This document shows, piece by piece, positions 1 through 11,059 of a DNA stretch of 64,000 nt (position 1 is its first letter; each line of letters opens with the position of its first letter). The position numbers were made by a program, and so were the translations under genes. The stretch is from Prorocentrum cordatum (lineage: Eukaryota > Sar > Dinophyceae > Prorocentrales > Prorocentraceae), in contig CAUYUJ010013892.1 in the NCBI GenBank assembly GCA_963575745.1, positions 67,001-131,000 on the forward strand, read 5' to 3'. Under the pieces are notes generated by a model. The model searched no databases and was not told the origin of the DNA. It worked only from the letters and a program-made list of their open reading frames with translations.

Positions 1-1018
1 GGGCGGCGGCGACTCTCCAGAGACGCAGCCGTGCGACCCCATGGACATCAGCACCACTGTTGCCACATTGAATGCGACTTGACTTCCTCGCCGAGGCGCG
101 TCTCGAGGAGGCGCTTCGCAATGCTTGAGATAGTTCTCTTCAACTTCCTCGAGAACTTCGCGAACGGGTGGAGCGCCCCCGATGGGTCTACAACGTTTCA
201 AGCGCTGTGGTTGGTCAGGGGCCTGTTCGCCGCCGCCGCTACCTACGCGCGCAGCCGCTGCCGGCCAAGGAGGGCGCACCACTGCGTGGAAGCCCACTGC
301 GGTCGGGGAGATCTCGATCATCCACGACTCCCCCTTCGGTCACAGGGTCGCGGGCATCGAGGCGACGAACTGCATCTACCTGTCAGTCTGTGGGCCAGTC
401 ACAGAGGACCCCGCTTGGCGTACGCCCTTTTCTCGATCGCACAAAATCTTGCTGTTCAGGGTTGTCCGTCGCATGGCATCGGAGATCTGAACTGGAAAAC
501 ACGGTGCAATTATGTAATGAGTCCTGGGTGGGTTGTGTGTCCAGCGTCGCTTGTCACCGCCGCCGCAGGTACTGCCCCTACGAGGTCTCTACTACGGGCC
601 GCCCATCCTCTACTTGCCGAAGTTTCTCGCCGTGAAGATGCCCCCTGGGGCGCCCTTCCACGGCGCGGTCCTCCACGCGCTGCAGGAGCCGATGCACCGT
701 CGCACCCAACACCGACTGCGCCACGCGGCGCTCTACACGATGAAAGCCCCCCTGATCTCCAACGCCAGCTGGATGCACTTCGAGCTGAACTAGATGCGCG
801 GATGCCTGAACTTGGTGACCCTGTTCTCGGGCATCATGACCAGGCCCCGTTGACCGCCGAGTGGAAGCACTGGCGCGCGCGCGCGCGCCGAGCTGGCGCT
901 CAAGCTGGCCGTCGAGCACGACTGCACCTGCGCGGAGTGGCAGGGCGAGCGCGACCAGGTTTTCCATGGTGCCCCCCATCGTCTCGCTCAGACGATCGCT
1001 CTTCGTCGGCTGCTACGC
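1..1018 (+). other. Degraded 5' part of a retrotransposon-like region
   Basis: No single frame reads through this GC-rich stretch as a recognisable protein. Several overlapping plus-strand frames are open, which is expected from GC richness alone. It lies directly upstream of, and on the same strand as, the reverse-transcriptase relic, so it is probably the frame-broken upstream part (ORF1 or endonuclease) of that element, cut by the window edge. That assignment rests on position, not on a recognised motif. Confidence 0.3.
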
Positions 1019-3166
1019 TTGCGCCGACAGGCGACGGAGCAGGTCAAGCAAGGCTCCCCCTTTGGCTTTCCAACGTTTGGCTGGTTCTCTCTTCGGACGT
1101 TTCGCGCGGGCCGGCCGGGGGGGGCCCTTTGCAGCGCCGCCCCGCGGAGTCCCGCGCCACGCCGAGGCCCTAGACTTGCGGAGCGCAAGCGTTTCTCGGG
1201 AACAACGACGTATCCAAGCTGCGCAGCCTCGAGGCGCGGCGAAAGCGTTTCGCCAGCTGGACCAAGGACATGCACAAGCTTGCCACCCCGCTTCCCAGGG
1301 CGCCCTCGCCGACTGCCCCAGCGGATGCAATGGAGATGCACCAGGAGTGGGAACATCCATAGACCCAAGATCCTGCCCAAAGCGATGCGGCTGGCCATTT
1401 TACTCGTCGGCAACAATGGGCTGCTGATGTGTCCTTCCCTCAGTCGGGACAGGAGGAGCACTGGCTGCCTTGCTTTGAGCAGCTTGACAACATCCTTGCT
1501 AAATGTCGCGACGCTCCCGGGCGGGGCGGATGGGCGGCCGCGGAGCTCAAGCTTTTTTACGGCGCCTCTTCCCAGAGATGATATTGCCGCTGCGCGAGCT
1601 CTGGTGCGACACCGGCCGCGAGTGCGCGGGCGCCCAGGGAGTCCTGGACCAGGACACGTTGGTCATGATATTTCCCTGGCTTGTTGTGGGAATCCCCAGA
1701 AAAGTGAAATGGAATTTCTTCCTATTTCAATGGGCTCGATCTTGGTCAGAGTTTGGTTATCGGCCGCGTCAGCTGGGATGCCACAGCCTCCAGAGAACCA
1801 GTTTGCAGGGCGGCTTGCGGCGAGCGTGGTCCACGCGATCAGCAGCTGGTTACATTCATGCGAAGCCGCCGAGGCAGGCGCCGAGGTGGATCTCAGCCGC
1901 ACGTACGTCAACATCGACCACGCCGTGGGAGCTCAAGTTTGTATCTGTTCAGGTGTTCCTCCTGCGGTTGCGTTCACTGCTGTGGCGGCCTGGAGAGCCC
2001 CCAAATACTGCAGCGTCAACTCGTCTTTGGCGCGACCGATCTGGCATTCTCGAGGACTTCCTCAAAGCGACTCGGTGGCCTCCGCCACCATGATCGCGGC
2101 CTTGGTGCCGTGGCAACCGCCAGTTGGTTACGCTTTCATGGACGACAGGTCCCTCACGTCTTCCTCTTCCCAAGAGTTGGCCAGGGATTTGGATTGCACC
2201 CAACGCTTCGACACTGATGTCGTATTCGAGGAGAATGTGCATAAGCGTCAGTTGTGGGCTCGCCCGGACCAACCCCCAACGGTAGTGGAACCCCTAGGGA
2301 TCGTGGCGGCACCAGCGGATGCTTCTACCCCAATCCAGCCGAGAGGAGGCTGGGCCAAGCTTCATACAGCAACCCGCGTGCTTGGTAAAATTCCTGGAGG
2401 TGCTGAGATCCGTGCTCGCCTTGCTGTTGCATATATTCGCCCGTTTTGGCTGTGGGCCTGCCCCCTGGTGGCGCCGCCTCCCGTTTCGACCTGCAGAGCT
2501 CGATATAGGTCGATGACCAAGTCCACCAACCGCTGGTGGTGTTACGGGCGCTGGTGGGCACAACATGTACATCTACATCCGCGCCTGCCGGGATCTCTGC
2601 AGGCTTTCACAGTCATCTCCCAGGAGCGACTCGTGTGGTCGACCTTCCTGGAGAATGCGATGATCATGCATGCCCAGGCCTTGGGCCTTCGCTTTGTTGC
2701 CTATGCCGATCGCCGTGGTTGTTGCCTTAAGGTTCTGCAGGGTGTTGTGGATGGCCAAATGAGGCTTTGGACCCACCGACCTGATTACCAACGCCACGAA
2801 AAGGTCGAGCACTTGCCGCGCTGCGTTGCGCGGATTCGGTGCTTGGCGGAAGTCAATGACAAACGTTTCGACGCCGAGGAGATCCTGGACGTGGACGTGG
2901 ATGCGGAGTCGAACGCCGTGCACAAGCGTTTCTACACGCGTCTGGGGGAGGACGAGCGCAAGCCGGTGCGGATCTATCGTGCTGGAGCCGTGTCCTCTGA
3001 GACGCGCCGCTGCTCGGGGAAGGCTTGCCGCCAGTGTGGGGCGGAGTCTCCCCTGTTTCGCCACTACTGGGCCGATTGCCCAGCCTATCATGTCCCGCGA
3101 AAAGGGCATCGCCAGGAGATATGGATTACCCCTCAGTTGGTGGTCTACTGCGCCGAGGGTTCTTAG
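1019..3166 (+). pseudogene. Non-LTR (LINE-type) reverse transcriptase relic
   Basis: A 715-codon open frame whose middle third reads as a LINE-like RT. Motif A region is VDLSRTYVNIDHAV, where active elements have (A/F)(Y/F)D; the catalytic Asp position is Val here. The PQG box reads RGLPQSDS. Motif C reads GYAFMDDRSL, retaining the DD pair. After the RT come a thumb-like segment (FDTDVVFEENVHKRQLW) and a C-terminal Cys/His cluster (CRQCG...HYWADC) suggesting a zinc-binding tail. The first ~230 residues look out of frame relative to the RT. Loss of the motif A Asp, the altered PQG box and the broken upstream part indicate a dead copy. The role of a live relative would be target-primed reverse transcription. 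The RT call rests on motif reading, without a database search. Confidence 0.65.
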
Positions 3167-3395
3167 TAAGTCGGGGTGGGTCTGCTACTCCGACTCGCAG
3201 AGCCCAACTGAACGAGCGACCAAGCTGACTGCCGCCGTCGAAATGGCGATCGTTGTCTTGGACACCGGCATGGCTCAAAGGCTACATCCAGTAGACCACG
3301 AACCTTGTCAAGTGGTTCGTGATGCTGGGGTTTGATTTCAATTTCAAGGTGAAGCTACTGCAGAGTTCGGGTACTTCACGATCACCATCTTCCTC

Positions 3396-3670
3396 TTCTC
3401 CTCGATTGCACAACATGGACAACGCCACATCGATTGCACAACATACGTTGCGCTACCAGATTCCACCACGTAGATTGCACCACACCTATTGCACGATGTA
3501 GGTAGCACAGCATAGGGGTGCACCACCACATCGATTGCACAACGTCGATTGCACCTCATGAGTTACGCCACCTAGATTGCACCACCTAGATGGCACCACA
3601 AAGATTGCACAATTTTGGTTGCACCACATACATTGCGCGCCATTTAGATTGCACCACCGATTGCATAATA
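3396..3670 (+). repeat. TTGCACCAC interspersed array, forward orientation
   Basis: Short degenerate units of about 12-26 bp of the form GATTGCACCACATA recur here (for example near 3403, 3430, 3474, 3534, 3577, 3605, 3648). Spacing is irregular and no coding pattern is evident. The next array carries the reverse complement of the same unit. Confidence 0.75.
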
Positions 3671-3739
3671 GTAATTTGAAGACCACAAACTGCTAGACGC
3701 GCGCTGGGTTGGGGTTCGCGCTGGGTAGCATGTACATCC

Positions 3740-4442
3740 AACGATGTGGTGCAAAGCATGTGGTGCAATACCAGTGGTTCTAGCTATGTGGTGCAACCCC
3801 GGTTGTGAAACATGAGTGGTGCAATCTAAGTGGTGCACCATACGTGGTAAAGCCATGTGGTCTACGCTGCGTCGCGCACAAAGGCGTTAAGATAAGCTGT
3901 GATGTGCAACAAAAGCTGTGTTGTGCTGTATCTCACGATATGCGGTGCAATACCTGTGACGTAAGCGATGTGCTGTGGTCTAGGTGGTGCAATTGATGTG
4001 GTACCAGACAGGTTGTGCAGTCTATGTCGTGCCATCTACGTATGTGGTGCGTGGTACGTGGTGCACTCTATGTGGCGCATACTAGGTAGTGTGATGTGTA
4101 TCAAGATATCAAAATGGTGCACAATAGAGGGTGTAGACTATGTGCTGCAGCATCTGTGGTGCAATCGATGTCGTTCAAATCATGTGGTGCAAACTATGCG
4201 GTGCAAGCTTGGTTGTGCAAAAGATCAGTGGAAGCTCCATGTGGTACGATCGGTAGTGCAAAGTTTGTGGTGCAAACTATGTGGCGCAATCAGAATGGTG
4301 CAATCTGTGTGGTGCCATACATGCTGCGCAACCTATATGGTGCACGCTACGCGTGCGGCGTGTGTTGCGTGATGCGAACTATGTGGTGCATACAATGTCG
4401 TGCGACCGATGCTCAGAGTCTACGTGGTGCTATACATATGTG

Positions 4443-4473
<31 letters not shown>

Positions 4474-4525
4474 GTGGTGCGACCGGTAGGGTTCAATCAG
4501 TATTGCATACCATGTGGTGAAACTT
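3740..4525 (-). repeat. TTGCACCAC array, reverse orientation
   Basis: Dozens of GTGGTGCAA units, often GTGGTGCAATCTATGTGG, fill this stretch. They are the reverse complement of the units at 3396-3670, so the two arrays together form a long imperfect palindrome. Open frames here translate only into Cys/Val/Gln repeats and are not genes. Confidence 0.75.
4447..4473. repeat. (TA)n microsatellite
   Basis: Uninterrupted alternating TA, embedded in the GTGGTGCAA array. Confidence 0.95.
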
Positions 4526-4526
4526 C

Positions 4527-4870
4527 CCCGAACAGGATTTGCATTCAGAGATTCTCATGTGCGCTCTCAGAAACTTGGACTTGGTAGCGGTCTGGCGGCT
4601 ATGTTGCCGACGTCGCCGCCCCGTCAACGCCTTATCGCCGCCCGTCGTCTGAGCCTGGGTGGCGGTCTGGCGGCTATGTTGCCGCTGTCGCCGCCCCGTC
4701 GCCGCCTCGGCCCCGCCTATCGTCTGGGCCTGGGTGGCGGTCTGGCGGCTACGTCGCCAACGTCGCCGCCCCGTCGCCGCCCGTCGTCTGGGCCTGGGTG
4801 GCGGTCTAGCGGCTGTCGCCGCCGCGGTCGCCGCCACGTCGCCGCCCGCCGTCGGGACCTGGTTTTGCAA
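4527..4870 (+). repeat. Dispersed element with ~66-bp CGCCGCC minisatellite
   Basis: A leader (about 4527-4585, TTTGCATTCAGAGATTCTC) is followed by about four copies of a ~66-bp unit containing GGCGGTCTGGCGGCTA and GTCGCCGCCCCGTCGCCGCC. A related copy lies at 8388-8600 and an inverted one at 5441-5650. The leader is similar in all three, so this is a dispersed repeat family and not just local GC slippage. Confidence 0.6.
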
Positions 4871-4924
4871 CAGTGCTTTTCAAATAATATGCTTGCGCGC
4901 TCCTGAAGAGTCTTGCTGCATCTT

Positions 4925-5200
4925 CAGATAAGATTTCTACCACATAGATTGCACCGCATAGGGCGTTCGGCATAGATTGCACACCATAGAATGAACAACA
5001 TAGACCGCCAGACAGAGATTGCTCAAACTATTTTGCTCCACGCAAGAACTTCGTATATTGTACAACGCAGATGACACCAAATATATTGCACCACATGTAT
5101 GTACATAGGGTGCACAACATAGATTACACCATATGACGTCACAACAAGCATTACACACAATATGTTGCGACACATAGATTGCTGCACATATATCGGAAGT
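4925..5200 (+). repeat. TTGCACCAC array, forward orientation, second block
   Basis: Units such as ACATAGATTGCACC and ATATATTGCACCACATG, in the same orientation as 3396-3670. Together with the minisatellite at 4527-4870 it forms the left half of a larger imperfect palindrome centred near 5205. Confidence 0.7.
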
Positions 5201-5209
5201 CGTTTAGTG

Positions 5210-5440
5210 CAAGAAACACACTGTTTGTGGTCCACACTGGCTAATATGTCAAGCAAGATGTGTGCTGCAATCTACGTGGTGCAACTCATGTGTGCAACTT
5301 CTGGGGCGCAAGATCTGTGGTGTGAGCCATGTGGTGCTACAGTGTCAAGCAGACTACGCAGTGCATCCTGAAAGCTACGTGGTGCTCGCGATGCACATGT
5401 GGCGAAATAGATGTGGTGCAACGTGTGTGGTGCGAGTGTA
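5210..5440 (-). repeat. TTGCACCAC array, reverse orientation, second block
   Basis: GTGGTGCAA units (for example near 5277, 5331, 5379, 5413) oriented opposite to 4925-5200. Confidence 0.7.
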
Positions 5441-5650
5441 ATGACATGCGGCGACGGCGCGGCGGCGACGGGCGGCGACGAGCGGCGACGGGGCAGCGAC
5501 AAGGCGGCCGCAAGCCAGCCGGGGCGACACACCCGCCCAAGTCTTTGGCGTCGACGGGCGGCGACGAGCGGCGACGGGGCGACCACCAGCCGGCTGGGGC
5601 GACACAGCAAAGCCCGCTCTTTGAAACAGAAGAGGTCCGAAATGAAAGCA
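5441..5650 (-). repeat. Inverted copy of the CGCCGCC minisatellite element
   Basis: GGCGGCGACGAGCGGCGACGGGGC units are the reverse complement of those at 4527-4870. The segment after them (AAGCCCGCTCTTTGAAACAG) resembles the reverse complement of that element's leader. Confidence 0.55.
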
Positions 5651-7744
5651 CCCTTTGGGGACGATCTCTGTCCAGATGCATATCCAGTTACATATGTAGT
5701 ATACGGGTGCATCTATATCTTTACATTCAGACGCATGCGCATACATTTGTAGATGTGTGTATAACAGGGTGTTCGTATCAACACGTTTCTGTGTATACAC
5801 ATGCAACACTGCACAGGCGCTTCGCGTCATGGACCATGATATTTTAGTTTCGGCCAGCGGGAGGAATCAGACAGAGGTAAAACTAGTCAAAACAATGATA
5901 ACTCATTGTTGCCACCTTCGTCGTGGTCGTCGTGGTAAGATGTGTCCTTCGTTCGTCCCTGAAAATTGTCTCTTCGTCTCCGTAGTTCCATCGGCTTCTC
6001 CTGCGAACCCTTCCCCGACCAACTCAACTTCGGAGGGCGGCGGAAGGTCCTCTTGGACCGCCAGGGGTGCGCTTTTCGGGCCATTTTGAGGCCCTGTTGG
6101 GCCGTTATGGGGCTCCCTTGGATTGCCTGCAATCTCTTTTAAGTCGTTGTGTGTCGGGGTCTCTTGGGCGGCCTCGGACGCTCAGAAGACGGAAGACCCG
6201 AGCATCCCAAACTCAAACACAGCCATCGGACAATCAATGTGGTGTATGCATGCGGGCCGTCGTCGAGCGCCTAGTGGGTGTCTGAGGCCGCTTGAGCCAG
6301 CACGGCCGAGAGTGCCCTGCGTGGGGCGTCCAGAGGGCCAGGGGAGGCCGAAATCCGTTAGCTGGTATATATACATGTGTATATATATATATATATGTTT
6401 ATATACATATATATATATATGCATGCATATATGTGCATAGAGAGAAGGATCTGTGTATGTACACATACATATATATACTTTAAACTATGTCTGACATGTA
6501 TGCGTGCATCTCGTCGGGGGTAGCCACTTCGTAGGCGGAACACGCAGAGGTATCCACGGCTTCGCGGACAGGGCCACCCAGGGCCGCGACCCCATGGCTG
6601 CGGGGCACTTTCTTCGCGTGCCCCGCGCGGAAGGTGTTCGCGCGACCGCGTGTCCACGGCAGCGCGCCCCAGAATCCAGACTGCGAGGGCGCGGGCACGG
6701 GCACATTCGCCGCCCGTGAGCTTCTGATTCCGAACCCTTCCGCTGACGGAGCTGCCAGACTGTTGCTCCCGCCGCCTTCCCCTGGCCTCCGCCGATAGAG
6801 GCCAAGCTCTCAGTCTCTCGAAGGCGATGCCTATCGTGGAGCGCCGCTCGTGCATCCCGCCTGCTGGCAGTCGCCTCGGCATCTGATCCTCGACCCTCGA
6901 TCCTCGACCCTCGCGCAGAGGTCTGACCAGAATCTCGAAGCGGATCCAGCTAGTGGCATCAAGGACGGGCAAAACAAACACGCCGAAACATTCCCGAATT
7001 CTCATAGCCCTGGCGACGAGGATGGCCCAGCAGGACGCAGGAAAAACAAACCAACAACAAACGAGAGACACCACCGAACCTCGAAGCCCCAATCCTGTGT
7101 GGCTTCGGTCGCCCCCCCGATGGAGGAGCTCGGGTAGAGCGCAGGCTCCACGCAAGAGTGACCCCCAGGCGAGAGTGGCCCTTGGCGCACGGCCTCAGGG
7201 GGGCGCAGGCGGGGGGAGTAGTTGGGAAACCTGATCGGACAAGAACGGGAAGCGTCGCTGTAGTCTAATGGGCGTATTGGGCGAAGAAGAAAAAGAAGGC
7301 GAGGACAACGAGGAGTCGATGACGAGGACGACGTGGCGAACGTGAGTATAGCGAGGAGGAGCAGTTGCGAAATCCGAACGCGCAGGCCAGTGCAGTCGAG
7401 AACCCCTGGAGATCGCGTCCTGACGGTTCGCGGTGCCGCTCCTCAGCGGGGCCGCGCCCCCTCCTGACCTCCTGCGCGCCAGCACCGCCCCCTCGCCTCC
7501 CCCTTCCGCTTCCACCCCCCCCCCGCGGTAACGCCCGCCACTGCCATCGCCAGAGGGTGAGAAACGAGACCCCGTGGAAACCGCGCCGACGGAAGGCCAC
7601 TCCGGCGCAGAGGGTGGTCACTCTCGCGAGGCAGCCGAAGGGGACGGCGCGGCGCGCGCGCGAGCTGTGGACGGAGCGGGCGAGCTCCGTGCACTGCCGA
7701 AATTTTGGGCCAAGGAGCGAGCGGAAGCAGGAGGTCGGCCTCTT
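5651..7744. other. Intergenic, no supported gene
   Basis: I see no protein motif or plausible exon on either strand. The open frames are arginine-rich or low-complexity shadows of GC-rich DNA. The only clear structure is an AT-rich tract (listed separately). Confidence 0.5.
6364..6478. repeat. AT-rich TATATA/CATATG microsatellite
   Basis: Runs of TATATATATG and TACATATATA spanning about 115 bp within otherwise GC-rich DNA. Confidence 0.9.
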
Positions 7745-8245
7745 CCTCCTCCCTGCTCCTCTTCCTCCTCCTGCCGCTATTGATCCTGTGCCTTCTCCTC
7801 TTTCACTTTCTCCTTCCCATCCCCCCTCAGCAGCATTGTCGGCACCACCATTGTTGCTACTACTAGGTAGTATTATCAACATCGTCAGCACCACCATCCT
7901 CACCACAACTCCAATCAACAACAGCATCCTCATCACCAGTGTCGTTGATTTATTTACAACATTCATTATCATCAGTACCACCTTCATCCTCACCGCCGTC
8001 CGTTATCATCATAAGCAAAATCATAATATACATCATCGTCATCATCACCATAATCATGATCGTGGTCATCACCATCATGGTCAACATCATCATCAGCATC
8101 ATCATCATCATCATCATCATTATCATCAGTACCACCATCGTCACCATCATCATTATCATCATCACCATCATCACCCCCATCGTCCTCGTCGTCATGGTCG
8201 CCACCGTCATCGTACGATCGCCATGATGATCATCGTTGCCATCAT
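7745..8245. repeat. TCC then CAT/CAC trinucleotide microsatellite
   Basis: A pyrimidine-rich stretch (7745-7830) passes into a long imperfect (CAT)n/(CAC)n array densest at 8050-8185. The plus-strand frame gives poly-His and the minus strand poly-Met/Asp; both are products of the trinucleotide repeat. Confidence 0.9.
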
Positions 8246-8387
8246 CAAGTTTATCTGTTCGTGGTGAAATAACCAAGCACGAAAACAAACATTCGCTTCT
8301 TTACTTGTCCCTTCCGTCCACTCCTCCTCATCCTCCTTCTCCGCCCCGTTTACTTCCTCTCGTGCAGGCCAATCTGCTGCGAGTCCC

Positions 8388-8600
8388 CAAACAATGCTTG
8401 CACTTCGGGCATCCTACCTGTGCTCTGAGGAACTGGGCCGTGCAGCCTGTCTTGCGACTGTGTACTCGCCGTCGCCGTCCCTCGCCGCCTCGTCGCCGCC
8501 CGTCGTCTGTGCCTGTCTGTCGGTCTGGCGGTCGTGTTGCCGCCGTCTCCACCTCGTCGCCGTTGTCGCCGCCCTGCCGCCGCCTCGCATAGACTGCAAT
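8388..8600 (+). repeat. Third copy of the CGCCGCC minisatellite element
   Basis: The leader GCTTGCACTTCGGGCATCC resembles the leader near 4537, followed by GTCGCCGCCCGTCGTCTG and GGTCTGGCGGTCGTGTTG units matching those at 4585-4850. Confidence 0.55.
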
Positions 8601-9110
8601 GCGTAGATCCGCCACCGTGCCTGCACAGAGCGGGCGTGTCAGAGTGCGCGTCTGCTGTCTGCTGTCTGGGAGGCCCTGTGTGTACAGTTTTAGAGCCCCC
8701 CCCCCCTCGACGCGCGCACCACAAACAGCGCCCCTTCCGGAGTTGCTGTCTGGCGGTGTGTTCGGCCTCCATGCGGCCAAGATGGCCTCCAACACGGCTT
8801 CCAAGGCAACCAAGACGACAGCAGAACGGCTCAAGATGGCCCAGGGCAGCCCAATGGGCCCGCGGAAGCCGAAATCAAGGCAAAACGCCTGGACTGAAGC
8901 GGCATGTATTGTCGACGATCTGGGGGTGCCCCGTTTTCTTCAGACTCTCGCACGTCTGCTTGCCTGGAGGGGAAGGGGGAGGCATGGCGAGGCCCGAAAA
9001 AAACTCTGCACTTCACGCGCAAGTGGGGACCAAATGGCACGGCTTTTCGGCCCAGCGCCGTTCGAAGAGGCGTCGAAGGGAGGGGAGGGGGACACTGCCA
9101 TACAAATCAC

Positions 9111-9270
9111 CTTGCCCGAAGCTGCATGGAAATGCGCTCCGCAGATCTGAAGAGGAGGCTGGCCATGGGGGTGGCCTGGAAGCCGGTGAACTCGTCCTCG
9201 AAGGCACACTGCCTCGCCAGCACATCCAGCAGGACAACCCCGGCGCTCCACACGTCCTCTCGGGGCGCAG
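9111..9270 (-). CDS. Probable exon of a protein kinase domain
   Basis: The minus strand reads APREDVWSAGVVLLDVLA, which matches kinase subdomain IX (the D-x-W-S-x-G-V motif after the activation segment), followed by about 35 residues (RQCAFEDEFTGF...MQLRAR) suited to the helix that follows. The frame stops just after a consensus 5' splice site, CGGGCAAG/GTGATT at 9110-9111. Possible AG acceptors lie near 9262-9270. No other kinase exon is recognisable in the window. It may therefore belong to a gene with long introns or be a stranded exon fragment. The family is known to phosphorylate Ser/Thr or Tyr; substrate and subfamily cannot be read from one exon. Confidence 0.5.
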
Positions 9271-9299
9271 AGGAGGTGGCAAGCATGCACACGAGAGGA

Positions 9300-10420
9300 G
9301 GACACGTGCATGGAGGAGGAGGAGGAGGAGGAGGGGGGTCAAGGAGGAGGACGACAACGGCCCTGAGGACGGAGAGGACGAGGCAAAATGGCGAAACGGC
9401 TCAGCACTGCGCAAGGGCACAACATGCCTGCCTCAGGCGGGCCAGCTGCAGGCGAGTGCGAAGCATTCGCTGTTGCCACGAGCTGCGTCCAACGACGAGC
9501 GTACACCTTGTGTGAACTACTCATGTCAATGAAACGCTGCAGTAGCTACTCTGTCCGCTGGGAGCACGGGTAAGGCTGCACATATATCCGCCACCGTGAC
9601 TCTGGGCACGGAGTGGTCGTGTCCTCAGGTCCTTTGCCCAATCCCTGGAGCCCCAGTCCTCAGTCCTGTGGAATTTTTGATCGGGAGCGGCCAAGAGGGG
9701 GGAGTCCAAGAGGGGGGGGTGCAAATCATGACCGGCGGCGTGTGCGCGGCCCAGCGGGGGGGCCAGGGACGTAATGAGATGAGAAGAGGCGCCAAAAAAT
9801 CTGAGGAACTATCCTGGCCCCCGCCATGATATCACCCCCCCCTGGTCAGCACCCCCCTCTTTGACGCCCCCGATGTGAGGGGCCCAGGCCCGACATGTTC
9901 CAAAATCTGGCGGGGGACTCACGGTGCGCCCCCGATAAGACTTCACGCGTGCCCCCCCCACATGGGCTCCGGGAAGCGCTGTTGCACTTTTGCTCAGGCC
10001 CGCGGGGGCCCACGAGGCGGGCCAAGGCAGTGAAAACGTATAGCAGGGACGCGTGGCAAGGGCGCACGACCCTTGGAGGCCGAAGTTGAAGTACACCCTG
10101 CGAAATGCTTAAGAAATCATGGGTTAAGAAATTCATAGTCTCAGAACTTGAATCAAAACCCAACATTTTTATTAAAATCTTAGGATTTACATTGAAACGT
10201 TAAGAATAATCGAGACTCTGGCCGAAAGCTTGGGTTTTCTTAAGCATCGCCTAAGGTGTATGCTGGGCGGCAGGCGGCCAAACCCCCAGGGAGCCTGAGA
10301 AACTGGCCTGCAACAAATTGCTAGGGACGGGCCGCAGAGGCTGAGGCAGGCAAGGACCCAAGGGCACCCTTGAGAGAGTCGTTCGTCCTTACTATGCGCG
10401 TTGACTGTAAGGCCCCAGGC
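9300..10420. other. Intergenic, no supported gene
   Basis: Contains a short GGA run (9313-9350) and several poly-G/poly-C clusters (9693-9720, 9833-9850, 9950-9960). No coding motif or RNA gene recognised. Confidence 0.5.
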
Positions 10421-10770
10421 GACCTCCAAGACACTCCAAGAGGGCCCCGAGACGCCCAAAAGTCGGCCCAAGACGCCCAAGCTGGCCCCACAACAGCCCA
10501 AGTGACCTCCAAGACGCCACAAGGGGGCCTCAAAGAGGTCCCCCAAAGGTGAAAATCACCGATTTCCCCTACGCGCTCGAAGAATTTTGGCGTCCTCGCC
10601 TTCTCGGCTTCCCGATGCTCCGAGACGGCCCAAAAAATGCCCCCAAGACCACCCGAGAACTGCCCGAGAAGCCTCCGAGCTGGCACCCCGTCGGCCTAAG
10701 AACGCCCCAAGACGGCCCAAGAGGCGCCCAAGACGGCCCACGAGGGCCCCACTTCGGCCCCAAAGGACTA
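10421..10770 (+). repeat. CCCAAGACG/CCCAAGAGG interspersed repeat block
   Basis: Repeated 9-12-bp units such as GCCCAAGACGGCCCAAGAGG with loose spacing. The same family recurs at 10985-11050, 13180-13424, 32567-32860, 45280-45600, 45830-46110 and 58770-59600. Non-coding; the open frames translate the repeat. Confidence 0.8.
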
Positions 10771-10780
10771 CCTACCAGAC

Positions 10781-10919
10781 CCACCCCAACCCAACCCGAA
10801 GACCCGAATTTCGGGTTGGGGGGGGGTAAGGGTTGCACATGTGTTTTTTCGACGTTCCCCGACCCCCCCCCCACTGGAAATCGAGGGCAAATCTGAGCCT
10901 TCGGGTTGGGTTGGGGTGG
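10781..10919. repeat. Small inverted-repeat element (21-bp perfect arms)
   Basis: The arms at 10781-10801 and 10899-10919 (CACCCCAACCCAACCCGAAG and its complement) are perfect inverted repeats, with weaker complementarity continuing outward. The 97-bp interior contains a further TTCGGGTTGGG at 10808 and poly-G and poly-C runs. Size and architecture suggest a MITE-like element or a cruciform-forming repeat. No coding capacity. Confidence 0.6.
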
Positions 10920-11059
10920 TTTGGTGGGTGGTGACCAAAGGCGCCCGAAAGAGGGAACACGAACCGAAAACCCGATCCTTACGATCCAAGAGGCCCACAT
11001 GAGGCCCCAAGAGGCGCCAAGGAGGCCCCAAGAGGCCCCCAAGACGCTCCCCAGAGGCG

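Noticed and set aside
7365-8267. His-rich 300-codon frame as a metal-binding protein
   Set aside because: It is a translation of the CAT/CAC microsatellite.
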